This document shows, in pieces, positions 1-8,714 of a stretch of DNA of 64,000 bases. Below the pieces are notes generated by a model. That model saw only the letters and a program-made list of their open reading frames with translations. It had not been told where the DNA came from and did no database searches. The DNA is taken from positions 62,001 through 126,000 of the forward strand of contig NZ_VZPP01000004.1 of assembly GCF_008801475.1 (NCBI RefSeq). The letters run 5' to 3'. The DNA is from Pseudomonas moorei (GTDB lineage: Bacteria; Pseudomonadota; Gammaproteobacteria; Pseudomonadales; Pseudomonadaceae). Position 1 is the first letter of the stretch. Each line of letters opens with the position of its first letter. The position numbers and the translations under genes are program-made.

Positions 1-1378
1 CTTTGTCCGGGTCACCCAGGGCAATTACGTCGACAAACTCAATCAGGTAGCTCGGCAGTCGACCTGCGACTGGTTGTTGCTGGCAGAAGTGGATGACGAA
101 TTCACCGCAAGTGGTCTGTTGCGAGCGAGCCTGGAACTGTTGGAGGCGCCGCATTGCCGAGCGGTGGCGACAGATGAAATCCAGCGTCAGGCCAGTGGCT
201 CACTGGTGGATGTGTTCCGACCGGGCTTCAACCTGGACCTGCTGCAAAGTTTCCCGGCGTTGATGTCACGCCATTGGCTGATACGCCGTGAGGTGCTGCT
301 GGAAGCTGGCGGTTATTCCGCGGACTTCAGTAAGGCGCTGGAGTTCGACTTGCTGCTGCGCATCATCGAGCAGGGCGGCCTCAACGGGCTGGCTCACCTG
401 GACGAGCCGCTATTGATTGCCCGGGCACCGGTACTGGAAGAAAATGCCGATGAGCGCCTGACGTTAATGCGCCACCTGGGCAATCGTGGCTACAAGGCCA
501 AGATCACTTCGGCCCAGCCTGGCACTTATCAGATCGACTACCGACACACCGAGCGCCCGCTGGTTTCGATCGTCGTGCCCGCCGGTGACGATCTGCCGGC
601 CTTGCAACAATGCCTGCAAGGCGTATTGCTGCGTACCCGTTACAACCAGTATGAAGTCGTTGTTGCGGTCAATCAGAATCAGTCGGCTGAGGTCAACGAC
701 TGGCTCGGTACTTATCAGCATCCGAAAGTCAGCATTCTGCGTACTGACAAGCTCATGAGCGTTCCCGCGCTGTACAACGCCGCCAGTCAGCAGGCCCAGG
801 GCGAATACCTGGTGCTGCTGGCCGCCGACAGTGAAGTGGTCAACCCGAACTGGCTTGAGTCGCTGCTCAATCACGCCCAGCGTCCGGAAGTCGGGGTGGT
901 CGGTCCCAAGTTGATCGACCGTGATGGCAAGGTCACCCAAGCCGGCCTGATTCTGGGCATGAACGGTGGGGTTGGCTCGGCCTTTGTCGGTGAGAAGCAC
1001 GATGCCAATGGCTACATGCACCGGCTGGCTCTGGAGCAGAACTATTCGGCCGTGTCGAAGGTTTGCCTGATGATCGGTAAAGCGTTGTTCACCGACCTGG
1101 GTGGTCTGGACAGCTCGACCTTCGCTGAAGGTTTCAGCGATGTCGATCTGTGCCTCAAGGCAGGCCAGGCCGGCTACCTCACCGTCTGGACGCCGCTGGT
1201 TCAAGTCATTCATCAGGGTGAAATGCCGCAGGCGCCGAACGCCCTTGATGCGCTGCGTGAAAAATGGGCTGCCGCCTTCGCTCAGGACCAGGCCTACAAC
1301 GCCAATCTGGCCTTGAGCGGCAAAGGGTTCTCCCTGGGTGAGAGCGCCCCGGTGGACTGGGCGCAGTTGCTCGCATAA
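1..1378 (+). CDS. Glycosyltransferase, family 2-like (5' end outside the window)
   Basis: The reading frame is open from base 2 with no stop, so the gene starts upstream of the window; about 458 codons are visible. The second half has a GT-A family-2 fold, beginning at a PLVSIVVPAGDD strand, followed by a nucleotide-sugar region with the acidic pair in LLAADSEVV and the segment VGVVGPKLIDRDGKV. The upstream half looks like a second, less conserved glycosyltransferase unit. It directly precedes the pseudaminic acid genes, 29 bases before pseB, so a role in building the flagellin glycan is the natural inference. Comparable large glycosyltransferases (FGT type) sit in the glycosylation islands of plant-associated pseudomonads. 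The exact sugar and acceptor cannot be read from the sequence. Confidence 0.8.
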   Translation, partial: FVRVTQGNYVDKLNQVARQSTCDWLLLAEVDDEFTASGLLRASLELLEAPHCRAVATDEIQRQASGSLVDVFRPGFNLDLLQSFPALMSRHWLIRREVLLEAGGYSADFSKALEFDLLLRIIEQGGLNGLAHLDEPLLIARAPVLEENADERLTLMRHLGNRGYKAKITSAQPGTYQIDYRHTERPLVSIVVPAGDDLPALQQCLQGVLLRTRYNQYEVVVAVNQNQSAEVNDWLGTYQHPKVSILRTDKLMSVPALYNAASQQAQGEYLVLLAADSEVVNPNWLESLLNHAQRPEVGVVGPKLIDRDGKVTQAGLILGMNGGVGSAFVGEKHDANGYMHRLALEQNYSAVSKVCLMIGKALFTDLGGLDSSTFAEGFSDVDLCLKAGQAGYLTVWTPLVQVIHQGEMPQAPNALDALREKWAAAFAQDQAYNANLALSGKGFSLGESAPVDWAQLLA

Positions 1379-1407
1379 GCCTGGCGGACAGGTATAAGGA
1401 TTCAGGC

Positions 1408-2409
1408 ATGTTCAACGGTAAATCGATTTTCATCTCAGGCGGCACCGGGTCGTTCGGTCGCAACTTCATCCGCCGCTTGCTGGAGCAATACCAGCCCAAG
1501 CGCGTGGTGGTGTTTTCTCGGGACGAACTCAAGCAGTACGAGATGCAGCAAACATTCAACGCGCCGTGCATGCGTTACTTCCTTGGCGATGTGCGCGATG
1601 CCGAGCGTTTGCGTCAGGCCATGCGCGGTATCGATTATGTGGTGCATGCCGCAGCGTTGAAGCAAGTGCCGGCGGCCGAGTACAACCCGACAGAATGCAT
1701 CCGCACCAACGTCAACGGTGCGGAAAACATCATCGCCGCTGCCATCGACAACGGCGTGAAGCAAGTCGTCGCGTTGTCCACCGACAAGGCGGCCAGCCCG
1801 ATCAACTTGTATGGCGCGACCAAGCTGCTGTCGGACAAGCTGTTCGTCGCCGCCAACAACATTGCTGGCGAACAGCAGACCCGTTTTGCCGTGGTTCGCT
1901 ACGGTAACGTGGCCGGTTCCCGTGGCTCGGTGGTGCCGTTCTTCAGCAAGCTGATCAACGAGGGCGCCAAGGAGTTGCCAATCACCGATGAGCGCATGAC
2001 CCGGTTCTGGATCACCCTCGATCACGGTGTGCAGTTCGTGCTCGACAGCTTCGCGCGCATGCATGGCGGCGAAGTGTTTGTGCCGAAGATTCCGTCGATA
2101 CGCATTGTCGACCTGGCCTTGGGCATGGCTGAGCACTTGCCGCATAAACACGTGGGGATTCGCCCCGGCGAGAAGCTCCACGAGTTGATGGTGCCGGTGG
2201 ACGATGCGCGCATGACCCTGGAGTTCGCCGATCACTACACGATCCAGCCATCGATCCGCTTCACCAGCGTCGATGTGGATTTCGCCGTGGATAAGCTGGG
2301 CGAGCGGGGGAAACCGGTAGGCGAAGATTTCGAGTACCGCTCTGACACCAACCCGCACTTCCTGTCGGTGGGGCAAATTGCAGATCTGCACGCTCGGTTG
2401 TCGGCATGA
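1408..2409 (+). CDS. pseB: UDP-N-acetylglucosamine 4,6-dehydratase (inverting), PseB
   Basis: PseB performs the first step of pseudaminic acid synthesis: C5-inverting 4,6-dehydration of UDP-GlcNAc in the cytoplasm. The 333-residue protein is an extended short-chain dehydrogenase. The nucleotide-binding GGTGSFG is at residues 11-17. The catalytic Asp126-Lys127 pair lies in the STDK motif, and Tyr135-x3-Lys139 is the SDR dyad. These line up with the known FlaA1/PseB residues at a constant offset. The stop overlaps the pseC start by 4 bases (ATGA), so the two are translationally coupled. Length and motifs are typical of the family, and the start is the only ATG near the ribosome site. Confidence 0.96.
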   Translation: MFNGKSIFISGGTGSFGRNFIRRLLEQYQPKRVVVFSRDELKQYEMQQTFNAPCMRYFLGDVRDAERLRQAMRGIDYVVHAAALKQVPAAEYNPTECIRTNVNGAENIIAAAIDNGVKQVVALSTDKAASPINLYGATKLLSDKLFVAANNIAGEQQTRFAVVRYGNVAGSRGSVVPFFSKLINEGAKELPITDERMTRFWITLDHGVQFVLDSFARMHGGEVFVPKIPSIRIVDLALGMAEHLPHKHVGIRPGEKLHELMVPVDDARMTLEFADHYTIQPSIRFTSVDVDFAVDKLGERGKPVGEDFEYRSDTNPHFLSVGQIADLHARLSA

Positions 2410-3563
2410 TTCCCTATGGTCGGCAAAGCCTTGATCAGGCGGACATCGATGCGGTGGTCGAGGTCTTGCAGTCCGACTGGCTGACCCAGGGGCCGACCAT
2501 CGAGCGTTTCGAACGGGCGATGGCCGAATGCTGCCAGGCTGATTTTGCCGTCGCGGTGTGCAACGCCACGGCCGCCCTGCACATCGCTTGCCTGGCCGCT
2601 GGCCTGGGGCCGGGTGATCGGTTGTGGACGACGCCCAACACCTTCCTGGCTTCGGCCAACTGTGGTCGCTATTGCGGCGCCGCAGTGGATTTTGTCGATA
2701 TCGATCCCCAGACCTGGAACCTCGACGCCGAGGTATTGGCCGCCAGGCTTGCCCAGGCCGAGCGTGACGGCACGTTGCCGAAAGTGCTGGTGGCCGTGGC
2801 GTTCTCCGGGCAGTGCTGCGACATGCGCAGGATTTCCGGGTTGGCCGAGCGTTATGGCTTTACGGTCATCGAAGACGCGTCCCACGCGGTCGGCGCGTCC
2901 TACGCCGGTCGTCCGGTGGGCTGTGGCGAATTCGCGGCAATGACGGTGTTCAGCTTCCATCCGGTGAAAATCATCACCAGCGGCGAGGGCGGCATGGTCC
3001 TGACCAACCGCCCGGACCTCGCCGAGCGCCTGCAACGCTTGCGCAGCCATGGCATGACCCGGGATCCTGCGCAGATGACCGAGCCGAGCCACGGGCCCTG
3101 GTACTACCAACAGGTGGAATTGGGTTTCAACTATCGCATCACCGATCTGCAAGCGGCCCTGGGGTTGTCGCAGTTGGGCAAGCTCGATGAGTTCGTCGCG
3201 CGTCGGCGTGAGCTGGCCGCACGTTATCAGCGCTTGCTGGCGCATTCGCCGCTGACCTTGCCCGGTGCACAGGCGGACGCTGAATCGGCGTGGCATCTGT
3301 ACGTGGTGCGCCTGCAACTTGACCGAATCAAGCTCAGTCATCGACAAGTATTCGAAGGGTTGCGGGCCGCCGGGGTCGGTGTGAACCTGCACTACATTCC
3401 CGTGCATTTGCAGCCGTACTATCGCCAACTGGGATTCGCCGAGGGTGACTTCCCGCAAGCCGAACGCTACTACGCCGAAGCCATCAGCCTGCCGCTGTAT
3501 CCGTTGCTCAGTGACGATCAGCAGGACTATGTGGTCGAGCAACTGCGACGACTGACCGAATAA
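2406..3563 (+). CDS. pseC: UDP-4-keto-6-deoxy-N-acetylaltrosamine aminotransferase, PseC
   Basis: PseC is a PLP-dependent DegT/DnrJ/EryC1 aminotransferase that converts the PseB product to UDP-4-amino-4,6-dideoxy-N-acetyl-beta-L-altrosamine, using glutamate as amino donor. The 385-residue protein begins MIPYGRQSLDQ, typical of PseC. It has the cofactor-contacting EDASHAVGA segment (residues 156-164) and the Schiff-base lysine at about 188 in FSFHPVK. It overlaps pseB by 4 bases and is followed after 31 bases by the methylase gene. Nothing is missing relative to the family, so it should be active. Confidence 0.96.
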   Translation: MIPYGRQSLDQADIDAVVEVLQSDWLTQGPTIERFERAMAECCQADFAVAVCNATAALHIACLAAGLGPGDRLWTTPNTFLASANCGRYCGAAVDFVDIDPQTWNLDAEVLAARLAQAERDGTLPKVLVAVAFSGQCCDMRRISGLAERYGFTVIEDASHAVGASYAGRPVGCGEFAAMTVFSFHPVKIITSGEGGMVLTNRPDLAERLQRLRSHGMTRDPAQMTEPSHGPWYYQQVELGFNYRITDLQAALGLSQLGKLDEFVARRRELAARYQRLLAHSPLTLPGAQADAESAWHLYVVRLQLDRIKLSHRQVFEGLRAAGVGVNLHYIPVHLQPYYRQLGFAEGDFPQAERYYAEAISLPLYPLLSDDQQDYVVEQLRRLTE

Positions 3564-3594
3564 CTGCCGCCCAGCGGCTGATGGAAAATGTGCG

Positions 3595-4215
3595 ATGCGT
3601 GAACTGACCGAGCAGGAAAAATTCTGGCAAGGCGACTTCGGCAACCAGTACGTCGAACGTAACGTCGGGCAACCATTGGTGGCGGCCAACCTGGCCTTGT
3701 TTGCCAAGGCGTTGACGCGAGCCGGGCGTATTGAAAGTCTGTTGGAGCTGGGTACCAATGCCGGGAACAACTTGCAGGCCTTGCACCAGTTGTTGCCGCA
3801 ATGTGAATTGTTCGGCGTCGAGATCAACGCCAGTGCCTGCGCCCAGGCCCGGACGCTGGGCATCGGGCAGATCTGGCACGGCTCGCTGTTTGATTTTCCC
3901 CGTGAGCGCAGCTTCGACCTGACCCTGAGCAAAGGCGTGCTGATTCATCTCGCTCCAGAGTTGTTGCCGGCCGCCTATGCGCAGCTGTATGAGCTGAGCC
4001 AGCGCTACATACTGATCGCGGAGTACTACAATCCTTCGCCGGTTGAAGTCTCGTATCGTGGCAACAGCGGCAAGCTGTTCAAACGTGATTTTGCCGGTGA
4101 AATGCTCGATCGCTACGACGACCTGCAGCTGCTCGATTACGGATTTGCCTACCACCGCGATCGGCAATTTCCGGTCGACGACATCACCTGGTTTCTCCTG
4201 GAAAAACGCCCTTGA
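3595..4215 (+). CDS. Pseudaminic acid biosynthesis-associated methylase
   Basis: A 206-residue class I SAM-dependent methyltransferase. The glycine-rich SAM loop is seen as LLELGTNAGNN near residues 41-51, followed by an acidic strand ending in FGVEIN. The start MRELTEQEKFWQGDFGNQY and the gene position are those of the small family annotated as pseudaminic-acid-associated methylases. Its substrate is unknown; methylation of a Pse precursor, or of the finished sugar or its acyl group, is inferred only from context. The stop shares bases with the TTG start of pseF (TTGA overlap), showing it belongs to the same operon. Confidence 0.85.
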   Translation: MRELTEQEKFWQGDFGNQYVERNVGQPLVAANLALFAKALTRAGRIESLLELGTNAGNNLQALHQLLPQCELFGVEINASACAQARTLGIGQIWHGSLFDFPRERSFDLTLSKGVLIHLAPELLPAAYAQLYELSQRYILIAEYYNPSPVEVSYRGNSGKLFKRDFAGEMLDRYDDLQLLDYGFAYHRDRQFPVDDITWFLLEKRP

Positions 4216-4919
4216 ACAGCGTCGCCATCATCCCGGCTCGCGGAGGCAGCAAACGTATACCGCGCAAGAATCTCAAGCTGTTCGATGGCGTGCCGATGAT
4301 TGTCCGCTCGATTCGGACCGCCATTGATTCGGGGTTGTTCTCTCAGGTAGTGGTCAGCACCGATGACCCAGCAATCGCCGAACTGGCGCGTTCGGCAGGC
4401 GCCCAAGTGCCGTTCATGCGCCCCGCAGCGCTGGCCGACGACTTCACCGGCACCGCCGCGGTAATTGCCCATGCGCTGCAAGCCCTGCGCGAGCAAGGTC
4501 AGCAGTTCGATTACGCCTGTTGCATTTACGCCACCGCGCCGCTGCTGCAGGCGCGATTTCTCAAGCAAGGGCTGCAGTTGCTGGAACAGCATCCGGACAG
4601 GTCCTTCGCATTCTCGGTGTGCGATTTCGGCTTTCCCGTTCAGCGAGCCCTGACCGTTGACGATCAGGGAGCGCTGACTGCGCTTTACCCTGAGTTTCGC
4701 GAAACTCGTTCACAGGATTTGCCAGCGGCATATCAAGACGCCGGACAGTTCTATTGGGGACGCAGCAAGGCCTGGTTGAACGGTGAGGTGCTGTATTCGC
4801 CGGCAAGCCTGCCGGTCATGCTGCCGCGCTTTCTGGTTCAGGACATCGACACGCCTGAAGACTGGAAACGCGCCGAATACCTCTACGCCGCCCTGAAGGC
4901 GGGAGGGGAGCTGCAATGA
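4212..4919 (+). CDS. pseF: Pseudaminic acid cytidylyltransferase, PseF
   Basis: PseF activates pseudaminic acid with CTP to CMP-Pse, the donor for protein glycosylation. The 235-residue protein belongs to the CMP-NeuAc synthetase/CMP-KDO synthetase superfamily. Its N-terminal nucleotide-binding motif IPARGGSKRIPRKN is at about residues 7-20. The start is a TTG at 4212 overlapping the stop of the methylase gene; the motif begins a few residues later, so no ATG alternative fits. Its own stop overlaps the ATG of the next gene by 4 bases. A standard, intact member of the family. Confidence 0.94.
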   Translation: MNSVAIIPARGGSKRIPRKNLKLFDGVPMIVRSIRTAIDSGLFSQVVVSTDDPAIAELARSAGAQVPFMRPAALADDFTGTAAVIAHALQALREQGQQFDYACCIYATAPLLQARFLKQGLQLLEQHPDRSFAFSVCDFGFPVQRALTVDDQGALTALYPEFRETRSQDLPAAYQDAGQFYWGRSKAWLNGEVLYSPASLPVMLPRFLVQDIDTPEDWKRAEYLYAALKAGGELQ

Positions 4920-6421
4920 GAGTGCTGATCCGTGCCGACGCTTCGCCCACCATTGGCAGCGGACACATCGCCCGCTGCCTGACCCTGGCCAGAGTGTTGC
5001 GCCAGCAGGGCAGCCATGTGGCCTTTGCCTGTCGTCTGTTGCCGGGGCATCGCCTGGATGCGTTGCGGGCCGAGGGCTTCGAAACCTTTGCACTACCCGA
5101 GCGCTATGAGGGCGAAGACCCGCAGCAGGCCATCGAATCCATGTTGCCGTGGCAGGCCGACATTGCCGCGCTGGGGCAGCTGCTGCAAAGCCATTCGGCG
5201 TTCGACTGGGTCATCGTCGATCACTACGGCCTGGATCATCACTGGCAGACCGCCGCCCGCCGCTGGGCGCCACGGATCGCGGCGGTGGACGACCTGGCCA
5301 GCCGAACCTACAGCGTCGACCTGCTGCTGAACCAGAACCTCTCAGGTACAGCCGAGGCTTACGCATCGCTGCTGGCGCCCGCCTGCCGGACTTTGCTCGG
5401 CCCACGATTTGCCCTGCTGCGCGAGGAGTTCTGCTGTCCGCCGATCAAGATCAAACCGAGAGCCAGACGCGTACTGGTGAATTTCGGCGGGTTCGACGCG
5501 GCGATGCAGACACATCACGCGATGCTGGCGCTGATGGATTTCCATGAGCTGGAAGTCGATTTTGTGGCCGGTGCCGATAACCCGGCCTGGACGCAGATGC
5601 GGGCCCTGGCCGCAGGTCGTCCGCACTGGCGTTTGCATGCTTTTGTCAGCGACTTTTACCGGTTGATGGCTGAAGCGGACCTGTTCATTGGCGCTGGCGG
5701 TGGCACCAGTTGGGAGCGAGCGGCCCTGGGGTTGCCAACGATCAGCATTGCGGTGTCGAACAATCAGCAGGCCAATGGCGAGGTGATGGCGGCTGCGGGT
5801 GCGCATGTATTCATGGGCGCCCGCGAGCACGTCAGCGTCGAGCAATTGCGCCTGGCCATCGGTTTTGTCGCGGACAATCAGGGCTTGCGCCAGAGCATGG
5901 CGGCACGATCGCGCCAGTTGGTCGACGGTCGTGGCGCACAGCGAGTGGCGGCGGCGCTGGCGGGTGCTGTGTTGAGCGTGCGCCGGGCAACCCTGGCAGA
6001 TGCACAATTGTTGTTCGATGGGCGCAATGCCGAGCCGGTGCGGCGCTGGTCGCTGGAGAACGGTGTGATCGAATGGTCCGCGCATCAGAACTGGCTGACC
6101 GCAAGCCTGAGCAACGCCCGGCGGCTGTTGCTGATCGCCGAGGCCGATGACGGGCCGGTCGGCGTGTTGCGTTATGACCTGCGCGGCTTTGCCGCCGAAG
6201 TGTCGATTTACCTGTTCGAAGACCGGCTCGGCCTGGGCTGGGGCAGGGCGCTGCTGGCGCGGGGTGAAGCCTTTGCGATGGCCCATTGGCCGCAACTGGA
6301 GTCGCTCAACGCAACCGTAATGCCTGGCAACCAGCCTTCATTGAAGGTTTTTCGCGAAGCCGGTTTCACCCAGAGCGCTTGCGCGTTCACTCGCGTATTG
6401 AAGGATCACAGAAATGACTAG
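4916..6421 (+). CDS. pseG: PseG-PseH fusion: UDP-sugar hydrolase plus N-acetyltransferase for pseudaminic acid
   Basis: This 501-residue protein combines two pathway steps. Residues 1 to about 340 resemble PseG, the GT-B-fold hydrolase that removes UDP from UDP-2,4-diacetamido-2,4,6-trideoxy-altrose; it opens RADASPTIGSGHI and has a nucleotide-binding GAGGGTSWERA. Residues from about 350 form a GNAT domain (LSVRRATLADAQLLFDGRN through PSLKVFREAGF) of the PseH type, which acetylates C4 before the hydrolysis step. No separate pseH is present in the window, so the fusion completes the pathway. It overlaps pseF by 4 bases and pseI by 8 bases. The fusion is read directly from one uninterrupted frame. 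Confidence 0.92.
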   Translation: MRVLIRADASPTIGSGHIARCLTLARVLRQQGSHVAFACRLLPGHRLDALRAEGFETFALPERYEGEDPQQAIESMLPWQADIAALGQLLQSHSAFDWVIVDHYGLDHHWQTAARRWAPRIAAVDDLASRTYSVDLLLNQNLSGTAEAYASLLAPACRTLLGPRFALLREEFCCPPIKIKPRARRVLVNFGGFDAAMQTHHAMLALMDFHELEVDFVAGADNPAWTQMRALAAGRPHWRLHAFVSDFYRLMAEADLFIGAGGGTSWERAALGLPTISIAVSNNQQANGEVMAAAGAHVFMGAREHVSVEQLRLAIGFVADNQGLRQSMAARSRQLVDGRGAQRVAAALAGAVLSVRRATLADAQLLFDGRNAEPVRRWSLENGVIEWSAHQNWLTASLSNARRLLLIAEADDGPVGVLRYDLRGFAAEVSIYLFEDRLGLGWGRALLARGEAFAMAHWPQLESLNATVMPGNQPSLKVFREAGFTQSACAFTRVLKDHRND

Positions 6422-7466
6422 TTTCAAGATTGGCGAGCGCCTGATCGGTGCCGAAGTGCCGCCATTCATTATTGCCGAGATGAGTGGCAATCATAACCAG
6501 TCGCTTGAACTGGCCCTGCGGATTGTCGAAGCCGCTGCCAGGGCCGGTGCTCATGCGTTGAAGCTGCAAACCTACACCGCCGAGACCATGACGCTGGATT
6601 TATCCGAAGGTGAGTTCTTCATCAAGGACCCCAACAGCCTCTGGGCGGGTTCCTCGTTGTACGCGCTGTATGAGAAGGCGCATACGCCATGGGAATGGCA
6701 CGCGCCGATCTTTGCCCGGGCCAGGGAGCTGGGCATGCTGGCATTCTCGACCCCTTTCGATGAGACAGCGGTGGACTTCCTCGAAAGCCTCGACGTGCCG
6801 GCCTACAAAATAGCCAGTTTCGAAAACACCGACTTGCCGCTGATTCGACGGGTGGCCGCCACTGGCAAGCCGTTGATCATTTCCACGGGTATGGCCAGCA
6901 TCGCCGAGCTCGATGAATCCGTACGCGCCGCCCGGGAGGCCGGTTGCAAGGATCTGGTGCTGCTCAAGTGCACCAGCACCTATCCGGCGACGCCCGCCAA
7001 CAGCAATGTGCGAACGATTCCCCATCTGCGCGAACTGTTTGGCTGTGAAGTGGGTTTGTCCGACCATTCCATGGGTGTCGGGGTGTCCGTCGCGGCGGTG
7101 GCGCTGGGGGCTACGGTGGTGGAAAAACATTTCACCCTCGACCGTTCGGCGGGTGGTGTGGACGCCAGCTTTTCTCTGGAACCCGCGGAACTGGCCAGTC
7201 TGGTAGTCGAAACCGAGCGGGCCTGGCAGTCCATGGGGCAGGTGCATTACGGCGTGACCGAAGCCGAGCGCAAATCCCTGGTGTACCGCCGTTCGCTCTA
7301 TGTGACTCAGGACATGGCCGCCGGCGAACCCTTCAGCACCGCCAATCTGCGGGCCATTCGTCCGGGCCTGGGACTCGCCCCCAAACACGCTGAAAGTCTT
7401 CTGGGGCGCCGCGCCCGTGGGGCGATCAAGCGTGGAACAGCGCTGGATTGGTCGTTGGTCGAATAA
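6414..7466 (+). CDS. pseI: Pseudaminic acid synthase, PseI
   Basis: PseI condenses phosphoenolpyruvate with 2,4-diacetamido-2,4,6-trideoxy-L-altrose to give pseudaminic acid. The 350-residue protein has the NeuB-type TIM barrel (PFIIAEMSGNHNQS near the start, then ALKLQTYTAETMTLD) and a C-terminal SAF/antifreeze-like domain from about residue 285 (YRRSLYVTQDMAAGEPFS). It overlaps the pseG-pseH frame by 8 bases and is the last gene of the tightly packed run from pseB. A 229-base gap with its own sigma-54 promoter follows, so the operon probably ends here. Confidence 0.95.
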   Translation: MTSFKIGERLIGAEVPPFIIAEMSGNHNQSLELALRIVEAAARAGAHALKLQTYTAETMTLDLSEGEFFIKDPNSLWAGSSLYALYEKAHTPWEWHAPIFARARELGMLAFSTPFDETAVDFLESLDVPAYKIASFENTDLPLIRRVAATGKPLIISTGMASIAELDESVRAAREAGCKDLVLLKCTSTYPATPANSNVRTIPHLRELFGCEVGLSDHSMGVGVSVAAVALGATVVEKHFTLDRSAGGVDASFSLEPAELASLVVETERAWQSMGQVHYGVTEAERKSLVYRRSLYVTQDMAAGEPFSTANLRAIRPGLGLAPKHAESLLGRRARGAIKRGTALDWSLVE

Positions 7467-7566
7467 CCTGTCGCGGGTCTGATTCGGCAAAATAGCGTGA
7501 CCTGCGAGTCATAACGCGCATCTTCACTGTATTGTATTAACCGGGAAGGTGGCGCCTGGGGTCTGA

Positions 7567-7584
7567 CTGGCCCAGTGATTGCCT
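7567..7584 (+). promoter_or_regulatory. Sigma-54 promoter of the ketoacyl-ACP-synthase-like gene
   Basis: CTGGCCCAGTGATTGCCT gives the RpoN arrangement GG (7569-7570), ten bases, GC (7581-7582). The -24 element is TGGCCC and the -12 element TTGCC, against a consensus of TGGCAC and TTGCW. It lies about 110 bases upstream of the start at 7696, in the otherwise gene-free gap 7467-7695. It would put the gene under FleQ/RpoN control like the rest of the flagellar cluster. Confidence 0.65.
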
Positions 7585-7695
7585 TTTTATTCTTCCCGTT
7601 GTCGCCGCCTCGGGGTGACGTTTTTCTCTGTTTGTCGGCGCCCCTCGAATCCTTGCGAGCGGTGGTATTGGGCTGTTTATTATTGGGAAGCCGTA

Positions 7696-8622
7696 ATGAT
7701 TGGCATAAAAAGCATTGCGAGCTACGTTCCTGTAGCCGGCGTGGACAATTACGCACAAGGTGCAAAATTCGATAAGGATGAAGAGTTCATCCTGGGCAAG
7801 ATCGGCTCGGCCTTCCTGCCGCGCAAAGGCGCTGAACAGGAAACATCCGATCTGTGCGTTGAAGCGGCCAATGCGCTGTTTGCCAGCAACCCTGATCTGA
7901 AACGCGAATCCATTGATGCGCTGATCGTCGTTACCCAGAACGGTGACGAAGAAGGCCTGCCCCACACGGCTGCCATCGTCCAGGACAAGCTGGGCCTGCC
8001 GACGACCGTGGCGGCGTTCGATATTTCCCTGGGCTGTTCCGGTTATGTCTACGGCATTTATGCGATCAAGGGCTTCATGGAAGCCGCTGGCCTGAAGAAT
8101 GGCCTGTTGATCACCGCCGACCCGTATTCGAAAATCGTCGACCCGGAAGACCGCAACACCACCATGCTGTTTGGTGACGCGGCTACCGCTACCTGGATGG
8201 GCGAGGACCCGGTCTGGGCGCTGGGCAAGGCCAAGTTCGGTACCGATGGCGCCGGTGCGCCACACTTGAAAGTGACTGACGGGGTGTTCTTCATGAACGG
8301 TCGTCAGGTGTTCAACTTCGCACTGCTCAAGGTCCCGGCGCATTTGCATGAATTGCTCGCTGAATCGAGTCTCTCTGCGGACGATATCGATGCCTTCTGT
8401 ATTCACCAGGGCAGTGCGGCGATCGTCGATGCGGTAGCGCGACGCTTCGAAGGCGAGCCGGAGAAGTTCATCAAGGACATGGTCGAGACCGGCAACACCG
8501 TGTCATCGAGCATTCCGTTGCTCCTGGAGAAGCACGTTCTTGATTCGAGCTGGAAACGCGTGGCGCTGAGCGGTTTTGGTGTGGGGCTATCCTGGGGTTC
8601 GGCGATCATCTATCGTTCCTGA
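7696..8622 (+). CDS. Ketoacyl-ACP synthase III-like protein (FabH superfamily)
   Basis: A 308-residue thiolase-fold protein of the FabH type. The Cys-His-Asn triad is complete: Cys114 in DISLGCSGY, His237 in FCIHQGS and Asn267 in ETGNTVSS. The frame is open further upstream, but the start MIGIKSIASYVP at 7696 is chosen because FabH proteins begin this way and the extension is not protein-like. Similar genes occur in the flagellin glycosylation islands of P. syringae (orf3 of the fgt cluster). There they are linked to an acyl group on the glycan sugar. A role in supplying an acyl chain to the Pse derivative is an inference. Housekeeping fatty acid synthesis is unlikely given the position. Confidence 0.85.
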   Translation: MIGIKSIASYVPVAGVDNYAQGAKFDKDEEFILGKIGSAFLPRKGAEQETSDLCVEAANALFASNPDLKRESIDALIVVTQNGDEEGLPHTAAIVQDKLGLPTTVAAFDISLGCSGYVYGIYAIKGFMEAAGLKNGLLITADPYSKIVDPEDRNTTMLFGDAATATWMGEDPVWALGKAKFGTDGAGAPHLKVTDGVFFMNGRQVFNFALLKVPAHLHELLAESSLSADDIDAFCIHQGSAAIVDAVARRFEGEPEKFIKDMVETGNTVSSSIPLLLEKHVLDSSWKRVALSGFGVGLSWGSAIIYRS

Positions 8623-8653
8623 GTGAAAGTCTTTTCATAAAAAAGACCGATAC

Positions 8654-8692
8654 AAAAAAAGCGTTCAAAGGGTAACCTTGGACGCTTTTTTT
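8654..8692 (+). terminator. Rho-independent terminator after the ketoacyl-ACP synthase gene
   Basis: A run of A followed by GCGTTCAAAGG, the loop GTAA, then CCTTGGACGC and seven T form a long hairpin with a U tract. The A run can pair with the T run, so it may work in both directions. It lies 32 bases after the stop codon and only 22 bases before the next gene. Confidence 0.85.
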
Positions 8693-8714
8693 GCGTGAAG
8701 GAATGTGAGGCGGC

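Noticed and set aside
2235..3932. A 565-codon minus-strand frame opposite pseB-pseC
   Set aside because: It spans two well-supported genes and has no domain or ribosome site; it is caused by codon bias.
7579..7695. N-terminal extension of the ketoacyl-ACP synthase-like gene
   Set aside because: The extension reads Cys/Arg/Trp-rich and would overlap the sigma-54 promoter; FabH proteins begin at the chosen start.
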